Of a stretch of DNA of 64,000 nucleotides, positions 23,979 through 35,360 are shown in pieces. Source of the DNA: Coptis chinensis (taxonomy: Eukaryota; Streptophyta; Magnoliopsida; Ranunculales; Ranunculaceae); the NCBI GenBank assembly GCA_015680905.1, contig CM027381.1, forward strand, positions 63,291,501 through 63,355,500, read 5' to 3'. Every line of letters starts with the position of its first letter. Position 1 is the stretch's first letter. The notes under the pieces were generated by a model. It worked only from the letters and a program-made list of their open reading frames with translations, had not been told where the DNA came from and ran no database searches. The translations under genes and the position numbers were made by a program.

Positions 23979-23990
23979 CGCACCCCCCTT
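23979..23990 (-). other. Polypurine tract
   Basis: AAGGGGGGTGCG on the minus strand, directly beside the 3' LTR. It is the plus-strand primer for element DNA synthesis. Confidence 0.85.
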
Positions 23991-23999
23991 CAAGCTGGA

Positions 24000-25716
24000 G
24001 CATAGATATTGCTCATGCCTAGCTTGTTACTAATATAATTCAAAACTGGACGAATCACTGGTTTGGTGAAGATATCAGCTAACTGATCTCGAGACACCAC
24101 ATAAGGAGCACTTATCTCCTTTGTTTCAACCTTATGTCTGACATAAAGACAATCTACCTCTATGTGCTTAGTTCGCTCATGAAATACTGGATTAGAAGCG
24201 ATATGAATGGCTACCTGATTGTCACAATGAAGAGGGATTGGTAGCTGTACCTCGAAACCTAACTCATGTAGCAGATTACGAATCTACATTAACTCACCAG
24301 TCCCCTGAGCCATAGCTCTATACTCAACCTCTACACTAGACTTTGACACAACTGTTTGCTTTTTACTTTTCCATGTCACCAAATTTCCACAAAGGAAGGT
24401 ACAATACCCAGTAGTGGTGGATCATCTATCTAAAACTGATCCTGCATAATCAGCATATGAATATCCAATAACATCAAAATTTCCATTAAAACGATATACT
24501 AATCCACGACCAAGAGAACCTTTCAAATACCGCACAATACGGATAACTGCCTGGTAGTGAGGAATCCATGGTGCATGGATATACTGAGATACTACACTGA
24601 CTGCAAAAGAGATATCTGGGCGAGTGATAGTAGCATAGATCAGCTTTCCCACCAGTCTACAATATCCCTCAATATCGGCATACAACTCTCCAACATCTGA
24701 CTGGAGTTTGTCGTTCGAATCCATAAGAGTCTCTACTAGGCGAGCTCCTAAATTACCTGTCTCACTAAGCATGTCTAATACATACTTTCTCTATGAGAGA
24801 TGAATTTCACCAGGGAACCTTGTAACTTCAATGCCTAAGAAATACTTCAGTTCTCCTAGATCTTTGGTCTGGAACTGTCTTGAGAGATTGACTTTAAATC
24901 GAGCAATACCCTGTTTGTCAGACCCTGTGACAATGATATCATCAACATACACAACTAAAACAATAATTCCTTGTTGGGTCTTTCGGTAAAACATGGAATG
25001 ATCATATTCACACCTCTAGTTATTCCATTAGCCATCAAAACCTGGCTAAACTTCGTAAACCAAGCTCTAGGAGACTACTTGAGCCCATAAAGAGACTTTT
25101 TTAATCGACATACTTTCCCCCCTTGAGCAACAAAACCAGGAGGTTGTACCATATAGATTTCCTCCAATTGATCTCCATGTAAAAAGGCATTCTTCACATC
25201 CAACTGAAATAGAGGCCAGTGATGATGAACAACAATAGAAATAACAATACGCACAGAGGCTAACTTTGCAACAGGAGAAAACATCTCGAAGTAATCAATA
25301 ACATAAGTCTGGGTAAAGCCTTTTGCAACCAGGTGAGCCTTTAAACGAGAAATAGTACCATCCGGATTATGCTTAATAGTGAAAACCCACTTACAAGCAA
25401 CCGCTTTCTTCCCAGAAGGAAGATCTGTAAGGACCCAAGTGTCATTAGAATACAAGGCACTCAACTCCTTGTCCATTGTTTGCTTCCAGCCAGGATGGGA
25501 TAAAGCTTCCCTGTAGTCAGAAGGGATAGAGACAGACAACAAGGACATAGCAAAAGACTTGACAGATGGTGGTAAATGATCAGTGGAACTATACTGAGAA
25601 ATAGAATACTGGGCATACTTACTAGGAAGACGCATACTGGCAGGTGGACGTTCAAGTTTCCGTAGGGCAATAGGAACATCGAGGTTAGACGGAATGGCAA
25701 TAGGATCCACAGACAC
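24000..25716 (-). pseudogene. Second copia RT and RNase H, broken
   Basis: The reverse transcriptase is open from 25716 to 25075 (WVFTIKHNPDGTISR, FQLDVKNAFLHGDQ, KKSLYGLK), then meets a TAG before SPRAWF. YVDDIIVTG lies near 24940, in a frame that stops near 24791. RNase H motifs follow: YADYAGS near 24440, then residues of the [16 protein letters not shown] type between 24400 and 24030. At least three stop codons separate the open stretches. It is not translatable as one protein. Confidence 0.88.
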
Positions 25717-26830
25717 AGTGGGAAGAGGTTAGGGCAGCGGAGTAGGTGAACTTTCGGCAAACTCGCGAACATTAGTTGCATGCAAAGGGGCGCGCACGTG
25801 CTCCTGTAAGGGCATCAGTAGGGCGCGCCCGCGCTCCATCTGCTGGATTCGTCTGCTTAGTAGGGCGCGCACACGCTTCGTCTGTTGGCTCTCCAACCTG
25901 ATTATTAGCTCCCCAATTTTCACCAATAGTTGCAGGAAGATCAACAACACCAGATGGCAGAACACAATCTTCAAATGGTTTAGAAGACACCTTCCCTACT
26001 GAAGAGTAAAACAAAACATCTTCAAAAAAAGTAACATCAGAACAGACAAAGGATTTGCGCAGACAAAGGACTATAACACTTGTATCCTTTCTGTGTACGT
26101 GAATACCCAAGGAAAACACACTTAATAGCACAAGAGTCTAACTTATCACGACTCGGTTGAAGATTATGAACAAAGCAGACACAACCAAAAATACGAGGGG
26201 GAAGATGGAAAAAAGGTTGACCAGGGAAAAAAAGGAGTGTGGTGTTTTTCCACCTAACACTGAAGAGGGCATACGATTAATCAAATATGTGGTAGTAAGG
26301 ACTGCCTTTGCCCAATACAACTTTGGGAGATTTGTATGAAACATTAAGCACCGGGCAACTTCAAGAATTGGTATGTTCTTTCTCTCAGCAACCCCATTTT
26401 GTTGAGGTGTATCCACACATGAGGTTTGATGTGTAATGTCATGGTCATCTAAAAAACACTTGAATATTGCAGAGGTATAGTCTTTGGCATTATCAGTTTG
26501 AAAAACATGCATATGTGTAGAATAACGATTAGTAATCTCAGCATATAATTTTTGAAACACAGAGAATACTTGAGAATGATTTTCCATAATATATACCCAA
26601 CAAACACGAGAGAAATCATCGATAAAAGTAATAAAGTACTTGACACCAAAAAGGCTAGTGGTTCTACAAGGACCCCAGACATCTGAATGAACTAACTGAA
26701 AAGGGCCACTCGAACAGTTATTTAACCTATTTTTGTAAATAGCACGACGATGTTTAGCTAACTCACAAACCTTGGTTACGACCACCTCCACGTCCACGAC
26801 CGACTCTACCCCCTTTACCTCCATTACCAC
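25717..26830 (-). pseudogene. Second copia integrase and linker, broken
   Basis: Integrase core at 26138-26830, with CELAKHRRA, FQLVHSDVWGP, FIDDFSRVCWVY and PQQNGVAERKN; the DDE acidic residues look present in the first part. The following frame (25772-26131) has the integrase tail, then a linker with GC-rich GARARP units. Gag's RGRGGGRNQG tail lies almost directly against CELAKH, so the zinc knuckle, protease and GAG-pre-integrase parts are deleted. Confidence 0.85.
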
Positions 26831-27462
26831 GACCAGAGGAGGGGTTGTTATTGCTACTTAGAGGGATCAATAAAGCCGCACTTTCATTGTGCCTTGGAGG
26901 AGGTGCAGTAATACGAGAAAGACGATAATAGGCTTCAGACAGAGTAGGGAGCTTAGATTCAGCTTGAACTTGGGCTTTCACATTAGCAAACTCGGGACGT
27001 AGCCCAGATAGGAATTTTGAGACTCGAAATTCCTCTATTTGTTTCTTCAACTGATTTATGTATGTAGCAAGTGGGTGATAAATATTCAGTTCTTCCCACT
27101 TGCTACGAAGAGAATTATAATACTCAGAGATAGACATATCGCCTTGAGTTAGATCAAAGATGTTCTCATACAACTGAAAGATACGAGAAGCATTATGAGA
27201 TTGAGAGTATGATTCTTGTAGATATTCCCAAATCTCCTTAGAGGTTTTGAAAAACCGCACAATATTACAAACATCCTTCTCTATAGTACGTATTCCATAG
27301 AAAATTCTTAACCAAGGTGTCATCTTTCGTCCAGGTTGTCTTTCCTTTATCATCTGGGGGATCGGTCAGATGACTTTCCTTACCTTTTCCAGTAAGATAA
27401 ATAGTAACTACTTCTGCCCATTGAAGGTAATTGGCAACACCCTCCAATTTGACAGAGGTCAT
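26763..27462 (-). pseudogene. Second copia gag, frameshifted
   Basis: Gag starts MTSVKLEGVANYLQW (27462 leftward), shifts frame near 27310, and continues with the UBN2 core (SKEIWEYLQESYSQ, FLSGLRPEFANVKAQ). It ends in a Gly-Arg-rich tail. The usual CCHC knuckle is absent. Confidence 0.88.
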
Positions 27463-27479
27463 CCAACAGAGAAAACAGA

Positions 27480-27760
27480 CGTATTACCAAATTCATCGGA
27501 TTTTGGAACAACATCAGTCATTGTAAAGAGAAGAAAAACTCATTGTATGGAAAGGAAGAAACTGCGAGATACAGTACTCCGAGCGCGTGCGCACTTCGAA
27601 TACTCTTTAAACTGAGCGTGTGCGCACCTATCACAAGAAACTGCGAGATACAGTACTTTGAACGCATGCGCACCTCGAACACACAAGAAACTGAGCGCGT
27701 GCATGCCTGCACGTAGAAACTGAGAGATACACCAGATCGCGATATCACGCCTTCCCCCTT
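27480..27760 (-). repeat. GC-rich repeats in the copia leader
   Basis: Between LTR and gag, three or four units combine AAACTGCGAGATACAGTAC with a GCGCGTGCGCAC-type motif. Similar motifs (GGGCGCGCACACGC, GGGCGCGCCCGCGC) appear in the pol linker at 25785-25880. Confidence 0.65.
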
Positions 27761-27894
27761 TGAAAACCTGACGTACTCCTCTTTATCAATACCAAGAGAT
27801 TGCGGAAGCGAAATAATACTAAGACAGCAACTAATACTAAAACTGGAATCTTGAAACTGCGGATCTCTCTCCTAGTATTCTCTAAATAGAGTCG

Positions 27895-27906
27895 GCTCTA
27901 ATACCA
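27895..27906 (-). other. tRNA-iMet primer-binding site
   Basis: TGGTATTAGAGC on the minus strand, directly beside the 5' LTR. The copia consensus complementary to initiator tRNA-Met is TGGTATCAGAGC, so one base differs. Confidence 0.88.
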
Positions 27907-28234
27907 TGTTAAATTATGCTAGGAGATACATATAGTGGTTAGTTGGTTAAGTTAAAGAGAACGATGAATTGGAGAAGAAGAAGGAAGGATGGAGGCACAA
28001 GAAGAAGGAAGGAAGAAGGAAGGATGGAGGCGAAGAAGGAAGGAAGAAGGAAGGATGGAGGCACAAGAAGAAGGAAGGATGGAGGCACAAGAAGAATGTA
28101 GGGTTTAGAGTATGTTTACTCTAACCTACAATCGATATATTTATATTGGGTGATAGGTTACACCAAAATAGAAACTACTAAATAAGATACGGTCTCACAC
28201 TTATAGAATGTGTGAGACACTACATACTTCAACA
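27907..28234 (-). repeat. 5' LTR with minisatellite expansion
   Basis: A 328-bp LTR, 94 bp longer than its partner. The extra length is repeats of GAAGAAGGAAGGATGGAGGC at about 27975-28100; the left LTR has only one such unit. The rest of the two LTRs agrees closely. Confidence 0.92.
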
Positions 28235-29189
28235 TTAATGAAATATGAGTGTGTTATATCACGAGAGAAGCAATAGGTATCCGCAATAAGGACTCATCAT
28301 CAGCATTGAGTCATTAAGTGCATGCACATATTTGTCTTTTAAGTTGTTGTTTCTCAAAAATACGCACACTTAACACTTCAGGAAGGCAGTGTCGTCTGCA
28401 AAGAAAGCTGGTTTACTCTCCCAGATTCGATTGAGTTTGTCTGCTTCTACGCTAGTTTGCTCTACTGTTACCAATATATCATTAATTTCAATTGTCAAGC
28501 AGAGTTAAGGCACTCATGATGTCGAATCCAACAATATAAAGAAAGCAATATTTCTAGTCCTGAAGTTATATCAGCTGATGTACATCACTGCTCCCATGGA
28601 TGGGTCTGGCAAAGCCCAACACAAATCCTACAAACCTTGCCCGATAACAAGGAAAAGTTTCGAAAGAAAAGCTTCAAAGGGTAACTCAGTTTAGAAATTT
28701 GAGACAATCAATAATTCAATATTATGTTTTTCATTTCAATCTGTTGCGTTATATCACAAGTATTCGGATTTATAGACACAGCTACTTCACATTTACAACT
28801 GAATAACACAACATACCTGAAAGTAGTTAGAAAAGATGCTATCCAGGCTCAGTTGGCTAAAATAACAACTAGAGTTGGTTAGGTTGTTGTGATGCTATGA
28901 ACTGGCTTGCTGGTAGAAATGCTGAAATGGCACTCGTCTTCTTGATCTCTAGCAATATGGATCAGAAGCAAAATTTAGTTCAAGCAATTGCGAATGCCGT
29001 AATATGGGTCAGCCAAATGAGACTCGCCTAGACGTGCCATGTGCCACTGAATTGGGTCTGGTCACATAAACAATCAAGGGGCGCATGTAGCTAAACGTAA
29101 AAATTACGAACTTCCAAAGATGCTTGTATCAAATTGAAGAAATCATAAGCTTCTCCAAAAGTAGATTCAGTCAGTAAACCTGTAGTAGG
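28235..29189. other. Intergenic, no gene recognised
   Basis: The first 80 bases resume the repeat block interrupted by copia (AGAGAAGCAATAGGTATCCGC). Sequence at about 29040-29080 (ATTGGGTCTGGTCAC) recurs near 36095. Nothing else was recognised. Confidence 0.5.
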
Positions 29190-29990
29190 TTAGATCCTTA
29201 TTTTCTAGGTTGGCTGGGTTTGTGTTCCACCAATGCTGTGTTCCTTTGAGTGGAAGTAGTCCTCTCTTTGTACACCTATCTGCGCGAAGTTGGCTTCTCT
29301 GAAAGTGTTGGTGATGTTAATGCACGCACTCTTAATATTGTTCCACAGTCCTAACGCACACCAATATATTTGGTATCCCAAGTGAATTGCCTTCCATATA
29401 CCTTCTTCTTCTTCTACATAGCAGGGTGAAGCTCCCAAGTCCTCAAATGAGTGTGCCAAGTTCCCTGGTGGTCTCTGAGTATTGCTCCCCAACCAGATTT
29501 CCCAGAGTTTCCCCCCAAAGCACCTTGATTTTTTTTAGTGCCACTAGGTAGTCCAAACCAACAGAATTTAATGATTGCTGGTGCCCTCCTTGCTTTCCAT
29601 TGCAGTCCAAAGCTATGAAGAATCATCAAGTCGTGCATGCTATTCTCCATATGGTCTGGAGAATCTAATTAAGGGTCTACTGTGGTCGTCAGAATGACCA
29701 CTAGGCAAGAAATTGCTGTTGCAGACCATAGTTGTCTAATGAGAGGACTTTTCTTCTTACACATTGTGATCAAGTCTGAGACATTACTAACCCTGTGTGT
29801 CGTGTTGAACTTAGCTTTTAAGACATCCCAGAATTTCTCTGGTACTTGACAGCCATAAAGTACATAGTCCTGAGTTTCCTCATTCTCTCTACATATATTC
29901 TCTAATAGTCCTGAGTTTCCTCATTCCTCATCAAGATACCATCTGAAATTTCATCCTGGTGAGAGCATGTATCTGATTTACGACAAGATA
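29190..29990 (-). pseudogene. LINE ORF2 3' fragment
   Basis: A truncated L1-type ORF2 end. Reading leftward from 29990 there is a zf-RVT-like stretch with NEETQDYVLYGC, then the linker LHSFGLQWKARRAP. An RNase H-like part with SGWGAILRDHQGTWH follows, ending near 29205. It has several stops and frame changes. A short duplication (CCTGAGTTTCCTCATTC) occurs at about 29870 and 29910. Confidence 0.7.
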
Positions 29991-30644
29991 TTCTCTAATC
30001 TAGATACAGCCATCTAATACCATGTGGAACGTCTAGATAGACTCAGATGTAAATTCAGGATATCTATAACGATGGCAGTAATGAATCGGATTACACAAAG
30101 AAAGAAGTATCTGATTCGAGCATGTGCATTCAAATTTCATTAAATTGAAAGAGAAACAGTCGTTAACATTACAACTATATATTATAACTAAGGTCTAAAT
30201 TTGTTATCAAATATAATGGGAGACAAAGTTTGGCATAAAGGAGAATAGGAGTAATACAATCACATTTTAGCTACCTCCTTCATGATTCATCAATATCATT
30301 TTTATATACAGACAATAACAAGAGCACTGCGGAACAAATTTCAGTTTGCTATCCTTTACTTACACCCACCCTGCATCAGTTAGTAAAGGAAAATCATAGT
30401 TGATTGTGGACAAATAATAAAGATGTATTATGACAGAACCATTAAGGTATATTAACAGTCAGGCCGACTTTAATGAATGAAAATCAGAATAGCTGAATAT
30501 GTAAATTTTAAGTTTCTTTTGAAACATCAAGTGGGTGTTTGAATAAAAAAATTGAAAAAGTATTTATTCTAAAAACACAATAAACATGATCAAAAAATAC
30601 TTGAAGATAAAACCTAAAACATACGGGGAGTTCATTTGCCTTTA
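29991..30644. other. Intergenic, no gene recognised
   Basis: AT-rich sequence without recognisable coding or element structure. Confidence 0.5.
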
Positions 30645-31089
30645 GGGTGTGTTTGGAAGTTTTCCTTTGGAATTGGAATTGAAAATATAATTCCAAAACT
30701 TACAATTTTAAGTAGCGAATATTTCTCAATACCCCTATAGAAACTTACAATTCTTTGATTTTGGGGATTTGAGGTTTCTATTCCAGTGCATAAAAAGTTG
30801 CCAAACAGGTGACTCTTAATTTTCAGAAATATATTATGAATTCCACCCTAAAATCCTGGTTGCCAAACACACCTCCAAAAGTGTTTCCTTCAAAGAAAAA
30901 TAGTTTTTTAACTTAAAAAACAAGTTTTACCTAATTATCATAAAACAAGTTTTTGGGACCAAAAAGTGTTTTTTGGATGAAAAACTATTTTTTTTTTAAA
31001 TAGAAACCAAACACATTTATTTTTTCAAAAAATGTTTTTTCACTAATAAACACTTTTTAGCAATAAATAAATAGGATCCAAACACCCCC
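30645..31089 (+). mobile_element. MITE with GGGTGTGTTTGG ends
   Basis: A non-coding element of about 445 bp. The ends are GGGTGTGTTTGG and CCAAACACCCCC. Flanks are TTA on the left and TAA on the right, an imperfect 3-bp duplication as in PIF/Harbinger. An internal CCAAACACACC at about 30863 also pairs with the left end, so the element could be composite. Confidence 0.55.
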
Positions 31090-31811
31090 TAAAGCTACCA
31101 TGATTGAAAAACTTGCAACCCGCGTTTTCAACATTCTTTTCCACTGCTTTCTATCACTCATTCGATTCCAAAACGGCAAAACTTATGTACTAACTACTGC
31201 GGATGTCAGGGCAAACCCAAATGATGATACACACTATAAATGAAACAGTACTACTATTGAAAAAGATGTAATCAGCTGCTGTAGTAGGGAGCAGAGAAGC
31301 TGTTCACAGATATATGCACTTGCAGATGGAAGTTGGATTGGTTCCCGCCTGGGACAGGATTGGAACTAAAGAGCACATAAAAACATTAAACAGAAAAAAT
31401 TTATAAGAAAAACGAAGAGATTTTGGTTTAAAAAGAAAAGGAAACGACTGACTTTGCATTTTAACCCTATACTCTAACGTTCTTATGTTCTATCTTGTAG
31501 ATTAGTTACCTAAAGAGCAACTTCATGAGCAAACTATGCAAGATATCCGTTATCAGTCACACTTGTTCGAGACATTGCCACAAAAGATATACGTTTAAAC
31601 TCAATTCATAACACTAGTCCGAAGAACGACACTGAATATATCTCGCACTTTGTCTATATCAACAGTATCTCTCCCTTCATTAAGTTTAAACGGCATAGTA
31701 ATACTTCTGGGATATCAACAAAAAATAACATCATATGCATAGGGAGAAATGAAGTTGCCCATGGAAGTGTTGTTGTTGCTCTGGTTCTGTGAGTGTTGAG
31801 AGATCTTGTTA
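31090..31811. other. Intergenic with a repeated gene-like block
   Basis: The stretch 31290-31440 (GCACTTGCAGATGGAAG, GATTGGTTCCCGCCTGGGAC, then AAAGAGCACATAAAA) is a diverged copy of 35908-35990 plus 36296-36360. No full gene is seen. Confidence 0.5.
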
Positions 31812-31819
31812 ATGAGTTG

Positions 31820-32226
31820 CAGGGCCGGCCCTAGCTTCGGTGAGGCCTTAAGCGAAACTTAGAACTTGAGGCCTTTTTCCAAACCAAATTTTAAGTTAGT
31901 TACTCATTTTTTGTTTGCAATTCTACACTACATAACAAGTTTTCTTTGCCTAATAGGATTGAAATTTATGCTTCTTTTGATTATTTGAAATTTGAGGTAT
32001 TTTTGGAAATTCTTTTTAACATAAGAGAAGAGGAGTTGTATTATAACCTTTTATTAGAAGACTTGTATTATGTTTTGTAGTATCCAAAAATCTTTTAGTA
32101 AGATTTATTGCCTATTTAGTAGGAATTTTATGTTGGGCATAGTACAATTTTTGTGGAAATTTGGGGCCTGTTTTTCATTCAAGGCCTTAGGCAATCCTAA
32201 CTAGCCTTATGGACGAGCCGGCACTG
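31820..32226 (+). mobile_element. hAT-type MITE with 8-bp target duplication
   Basis: A 407-bp non-coding element. The ends are CAGGGCCGGCCCTAG and, at the right, the complement of CAGTGCCGGCTCGTC. It is flanked by a perfect ATGAGTTG duplication (31812-31819 and 32227-32234), the 8-bp size typical of hAT. Confidence 0.93.
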
Positions 32227-32456
32227 ATGAGTTGAAGGAATTTAGTTTCCAGAAACCCATTTTTTCAGAGGAAGGAGAAGTATTTGAACGTAATAATTTT
32301 GACTTAATGTTTACATCATCTTTTTAATTTGCTGAAAATATCGTTGATAATAATATCCCAACTATCGCAATACCAACCACGATAAGTTGAAAATATCATT
32401 GACATATCGACATATAGCTTTAACTAGTCACTGCTCTCCACAAAGAAGTGTTGTGA

Positions 32457-32869
32457 GAGCAAGTCCAATGGGGGCTATATGGATTGCTAAAGGCAAATAT
32501 AGCACCCCAACCACAAAAATGTCATTCCAATGGGGGTGCTAAAAGGGTCTTAAATGTGAAAGGAGTCAAAAACCTAGCCAAAGTTAAGACCTTCGCTAGC
32601 AGCTGCTATAATAAGTTCGGGAGACGGCTGCCGTCCGTGTGTTAAATTTTGACGGACGGCAAAAACTGTACTGTCCGTCCAAAAAAATTTCAAAAATAAT
32701 GGACGGTCGGCAGAAACTATGCCGTCCGTATCATTTTAGCACTTCAAAATAGAAAACGCGGTTGGATTGGTTTTTTGATTTTGGGGTGCCAAATTTGGCT
32801 AGGCAGACTAAAAGGCCTATGTGGCACCTTTTAGCAGCCCAATTTAGCATCTCTCCATTGGACTTGTTC
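32457..32869 (+). mobile_element. MITE with GAGCAAGTCCAATGG ends
   Basis: A 413-bp non-coding element with 15-bp inverted ends, GAGCAAGTCCAATGG and the complement of GAACAAGTCCAATGG. Flanks are TGA and TAA, near the TNA duplication of PIF/Harbinger. The interior has GGACGGC...GCCGTCC inverted motifs like those of the 3992-4552 MITE. Confidence 0.75.
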
Positions 32870-32873
32870 TAAA

Positions 32874-35360
32874 GTTTTTTTTTTTTTTTTTTTATAAGTG
32901 AAAATTTTATTGATACTGATGAGGAATTTTACAAAAATTAAGACAAACGTGCAACAAGCTGCGCCGCAAGTCCTTTCTGAATAGCAAATCCTATTCTTCT
33001 AAAAACAAACTCGTTAGAACAAATTTGTCATAACGTTATCGTCCATAACTCTCACGAAGTCTCTTGAGAAGCTCAACAGCCTGTTGTTCCAAGAAACCGA
33101 AAGTGTCGAAACTAAACGGAATGAAACAATGCTGGTTAGCCGTGCAAGCTTCCTCATGCTTCTCTATCTTCCCTGTTGCTGCTCTCTTAGCTGCTTCTCC
33201 CACCTCAAAAACTCCATTCCCAAGCCCTACCAACGGAGAGGCGCTAGTTACATCAACACATATATGTCTCCCCTCAGACCAACTGTATATCAATACATCC
33301 GCAGGCCGAAGTGTCGATCTGCCCTCATTCGAATCAGTGAGAAAGTTAACAGGAGCCTCTTTCTTCACTTGTACCCCAGCCTTCCAAAATGCATCACACA
33401 AAATGTTTCTAACATGATCATGTCTGTATTTAAAACCAGGAAAATGTCTACAATGTGCTGCATGGTCCCCAAAGGCATCTAATCTACTTTTTTTTACATA
33501 CAGGACAAAGACCCCCGTCAGAGTACAGAGGAATCATAAGACGATACCTGAGAATGGCACGATACTCTACCTGTGACATACGCTGTCCCAGTCCCTCCAT
33601 CGGAATAGCAAGTAGAAAATCTTTTGCATGTTCCGATTGCAAGCATCCAATGACTGCTTTCTGACGAGTAGAGAACTCAAACTCCCTTTCAAGACTAGAA
33701 ACAATCTTACCGTAGAAAGCTTCCGCCAAAACATTTTGTGGTTTTGAGGGGACGGTAGCATTCATAGCCAGAGAATCAAAGTCAAAATCAGGAAGACAGA
33801 GACGCAATGCACTAGTAGCATCACCAAGGATCTCACCCATAGGCACTGGACCACAACTCCTAAGAATGTGGTTCTGAAGCTCTGAAGTCTGAAAACGGGA
33901 GGCCACAAAAGTAAAAGCAGAGACATCAGAGGCACAATAGATACCTAACCCACCAAGGCGTAATGGAATTGTCGCTAAACGCCACTGCAAATCACCAAAG
34001 CCAGGACCATCAGAAACTATAATGCCCCTGCGAGAACCATGAGATAATGTCGATCAAAAGTTTTAGCCTCCAAAAAAAAAAAGTGTGGACAAGTACGAAC
34101 TGCAAAAACCAACTTGGAGAGCCCAGCACAAGCTCGTAAAAGTGCTAACTCACACTGTGGATCCTCTAATGCAGTAAACGGTCCATCGAAGTCATAGCCT
34201 TTTCAACACGCTTACAAGCAAGACTCATGACAAAAGAAGAATCAGTGCTAACTGCCCCTCCAAGTAACTTGACCCCATGCTGAGGACAAGATAAATCTGA
34301 AGGAAAGAGACCAGGAGTGGAACGACGTGGATCCAGTGATGGCCAAAATATCTCAATCTTGACCACATTAAGAACCAACCCATAAGAAGGCCCTTCTTCC
34401 TGAATGATACGCAGAGCTGCCGCCACTTGTTCTGTATCCCCAACTAGAGTCCCATCATCTAAGTACCAAGCCTGGAGCAATAATTGACAACTTGACTGGA
34501 TCTGTAGAATCAGAGGGTGCAACACCAGTGCAAAGAGAAGGGGACCTAAAGGATCACCTTGCTAAACCCCAGAAGCAGACCATATGTAATCATCCCCCAA
34601 GTATAATCTTGCAGGCTGACAATACAAATACTCGACCCAAGGGTAAATAGCAGGGCAGTGAATGCGAACCTCTCTCAACATAGTAGTCCGATCAACCATA
34701 TTAAAGGTATTCTAAAAATCTACTAGCAACATAGAAAGAGATGTATTGTCACCGTTAGCACATACCATGCAATTAACAGCATGCAAAATCGCCTTTGCTC
34801 CACCAGGGACACCAACCCCATACTGAAAATCCTGCAAGTATCCTACCACCTCTTTGGAAACCCCTTTCATTGCAATTTTGGAAACAAGACGTTGCCAAAC
34901 CATACCCACAGCTATCGGACGAATGCTATTATCCGGCTTAAGAAGTGGAGTGAGCGGAGCACTCGCTATGAATTCTGCTAACGGCTACGGACATTGTCCC
35001 TGTAACCACAGATTCACCACCGAAGCCAAGGCATCTAATAAGTTAGACCATATAGCTGCTGCAGCACCACTCATGGCATCTAACAAGTGCTGAGCACGGA
35101 GACCATCACGACCACAAGAAGTACCTTTCAGAAACGACTTAATACATGACAATAAGGTGTCTCTCTCTACTAATAAAGGGGGCTCAGCAAAAAGAACCGT
35201 TGGTCTCACAGGTGGTTGTCGCATCGGGTGTTTCTCCTTTAATGCATGTATAGTCTCTGCAGTATTGGAGGCAACCCCTAATGATGATAACTGCCATATT
35301 AGGCTCGCTATATTCGGTGACACTGCCATATTAGGCTCGCCTAATGGCATTCGGAACACC
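32874..35360 (-). mobile_element. RT element with C-terminal CCHC/endonuclease-like domain
   Basis: A minus-strand retroelement ending in a poly(A) run (plus-strand T run, about 32876-32893) preceded by AATAAA. It has a reverse transcriptase, a CCHC finger and a possible PD-(D/E)XK-like segment. I see no APE-type endonuclease upstream. It is 5'-truncated or starts near 35360. The poly(A) tail sits 5-7 bp from the right end of the MITE at 32869. It is inactive. Confidence 0.72.
32939..35359 (-). pseudogene. Reverse transcriptase with CCHC and REL-like tail
   Basis: From 35359 leftward the RT has KPDNSIRPIAVG, GVGVPGGAKAILHAVN, a SMLLVDF...NTFNMVDR motif A, QGDPLGPLLFALVLHPL, and the catalytic QAWYLDDGTLVGD near 34460. 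A thumb-like part (MQWRLATIPLRLGGLGIY) follows at 33990. Then come a finger, CPVCKK near 33490 with GDHAAHC near 33445, RHDHVRNILCD, and RPADVLIYSW...ICVDVTSASPLV near 33280. RPAD with a downstream VDVT resembles the restriction-like endonuclease of R2-type elements; that link is inference. Stops at 34985, 34712, near 34565 and near 33485, plus at least two frame changes, make it a pseudogene. Confidence 0.75.

Larger units (their letters stand above)
23745..28234 (-). mobile_element. Copia retrotransposon with two LTRs, defective
   Basis: A minus-strand copia element of about 4.5 kb with both LTRs, primer-binding site, gag, a shortened pol and a polypurine tract. The 5-bp flanks are CTAAT (23740-23744) and TTAAT (28235-28239), a target duplication with one change. 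The protease and zinc-knuckle region is missing, and the ORFs carry frame changes and stops. It sits inside a repeat block whose uninterrupted relative is at 5196-5680. Confidence 0.95.

Noticed and set aside
30645-30873. Smaller MITE inside 30645-31089
   Set aside because: GGGTGTGTTTGG pairs with CCAAACACACC at 30863, but the longer pairing has the better flank, so the shorter one is noted only as an alternative.
33064-33482. Plus-strand frames of 117 and 132 residues
   Set aside because: They are antisense to the CCHC and endonuclease-like part of the RT element.
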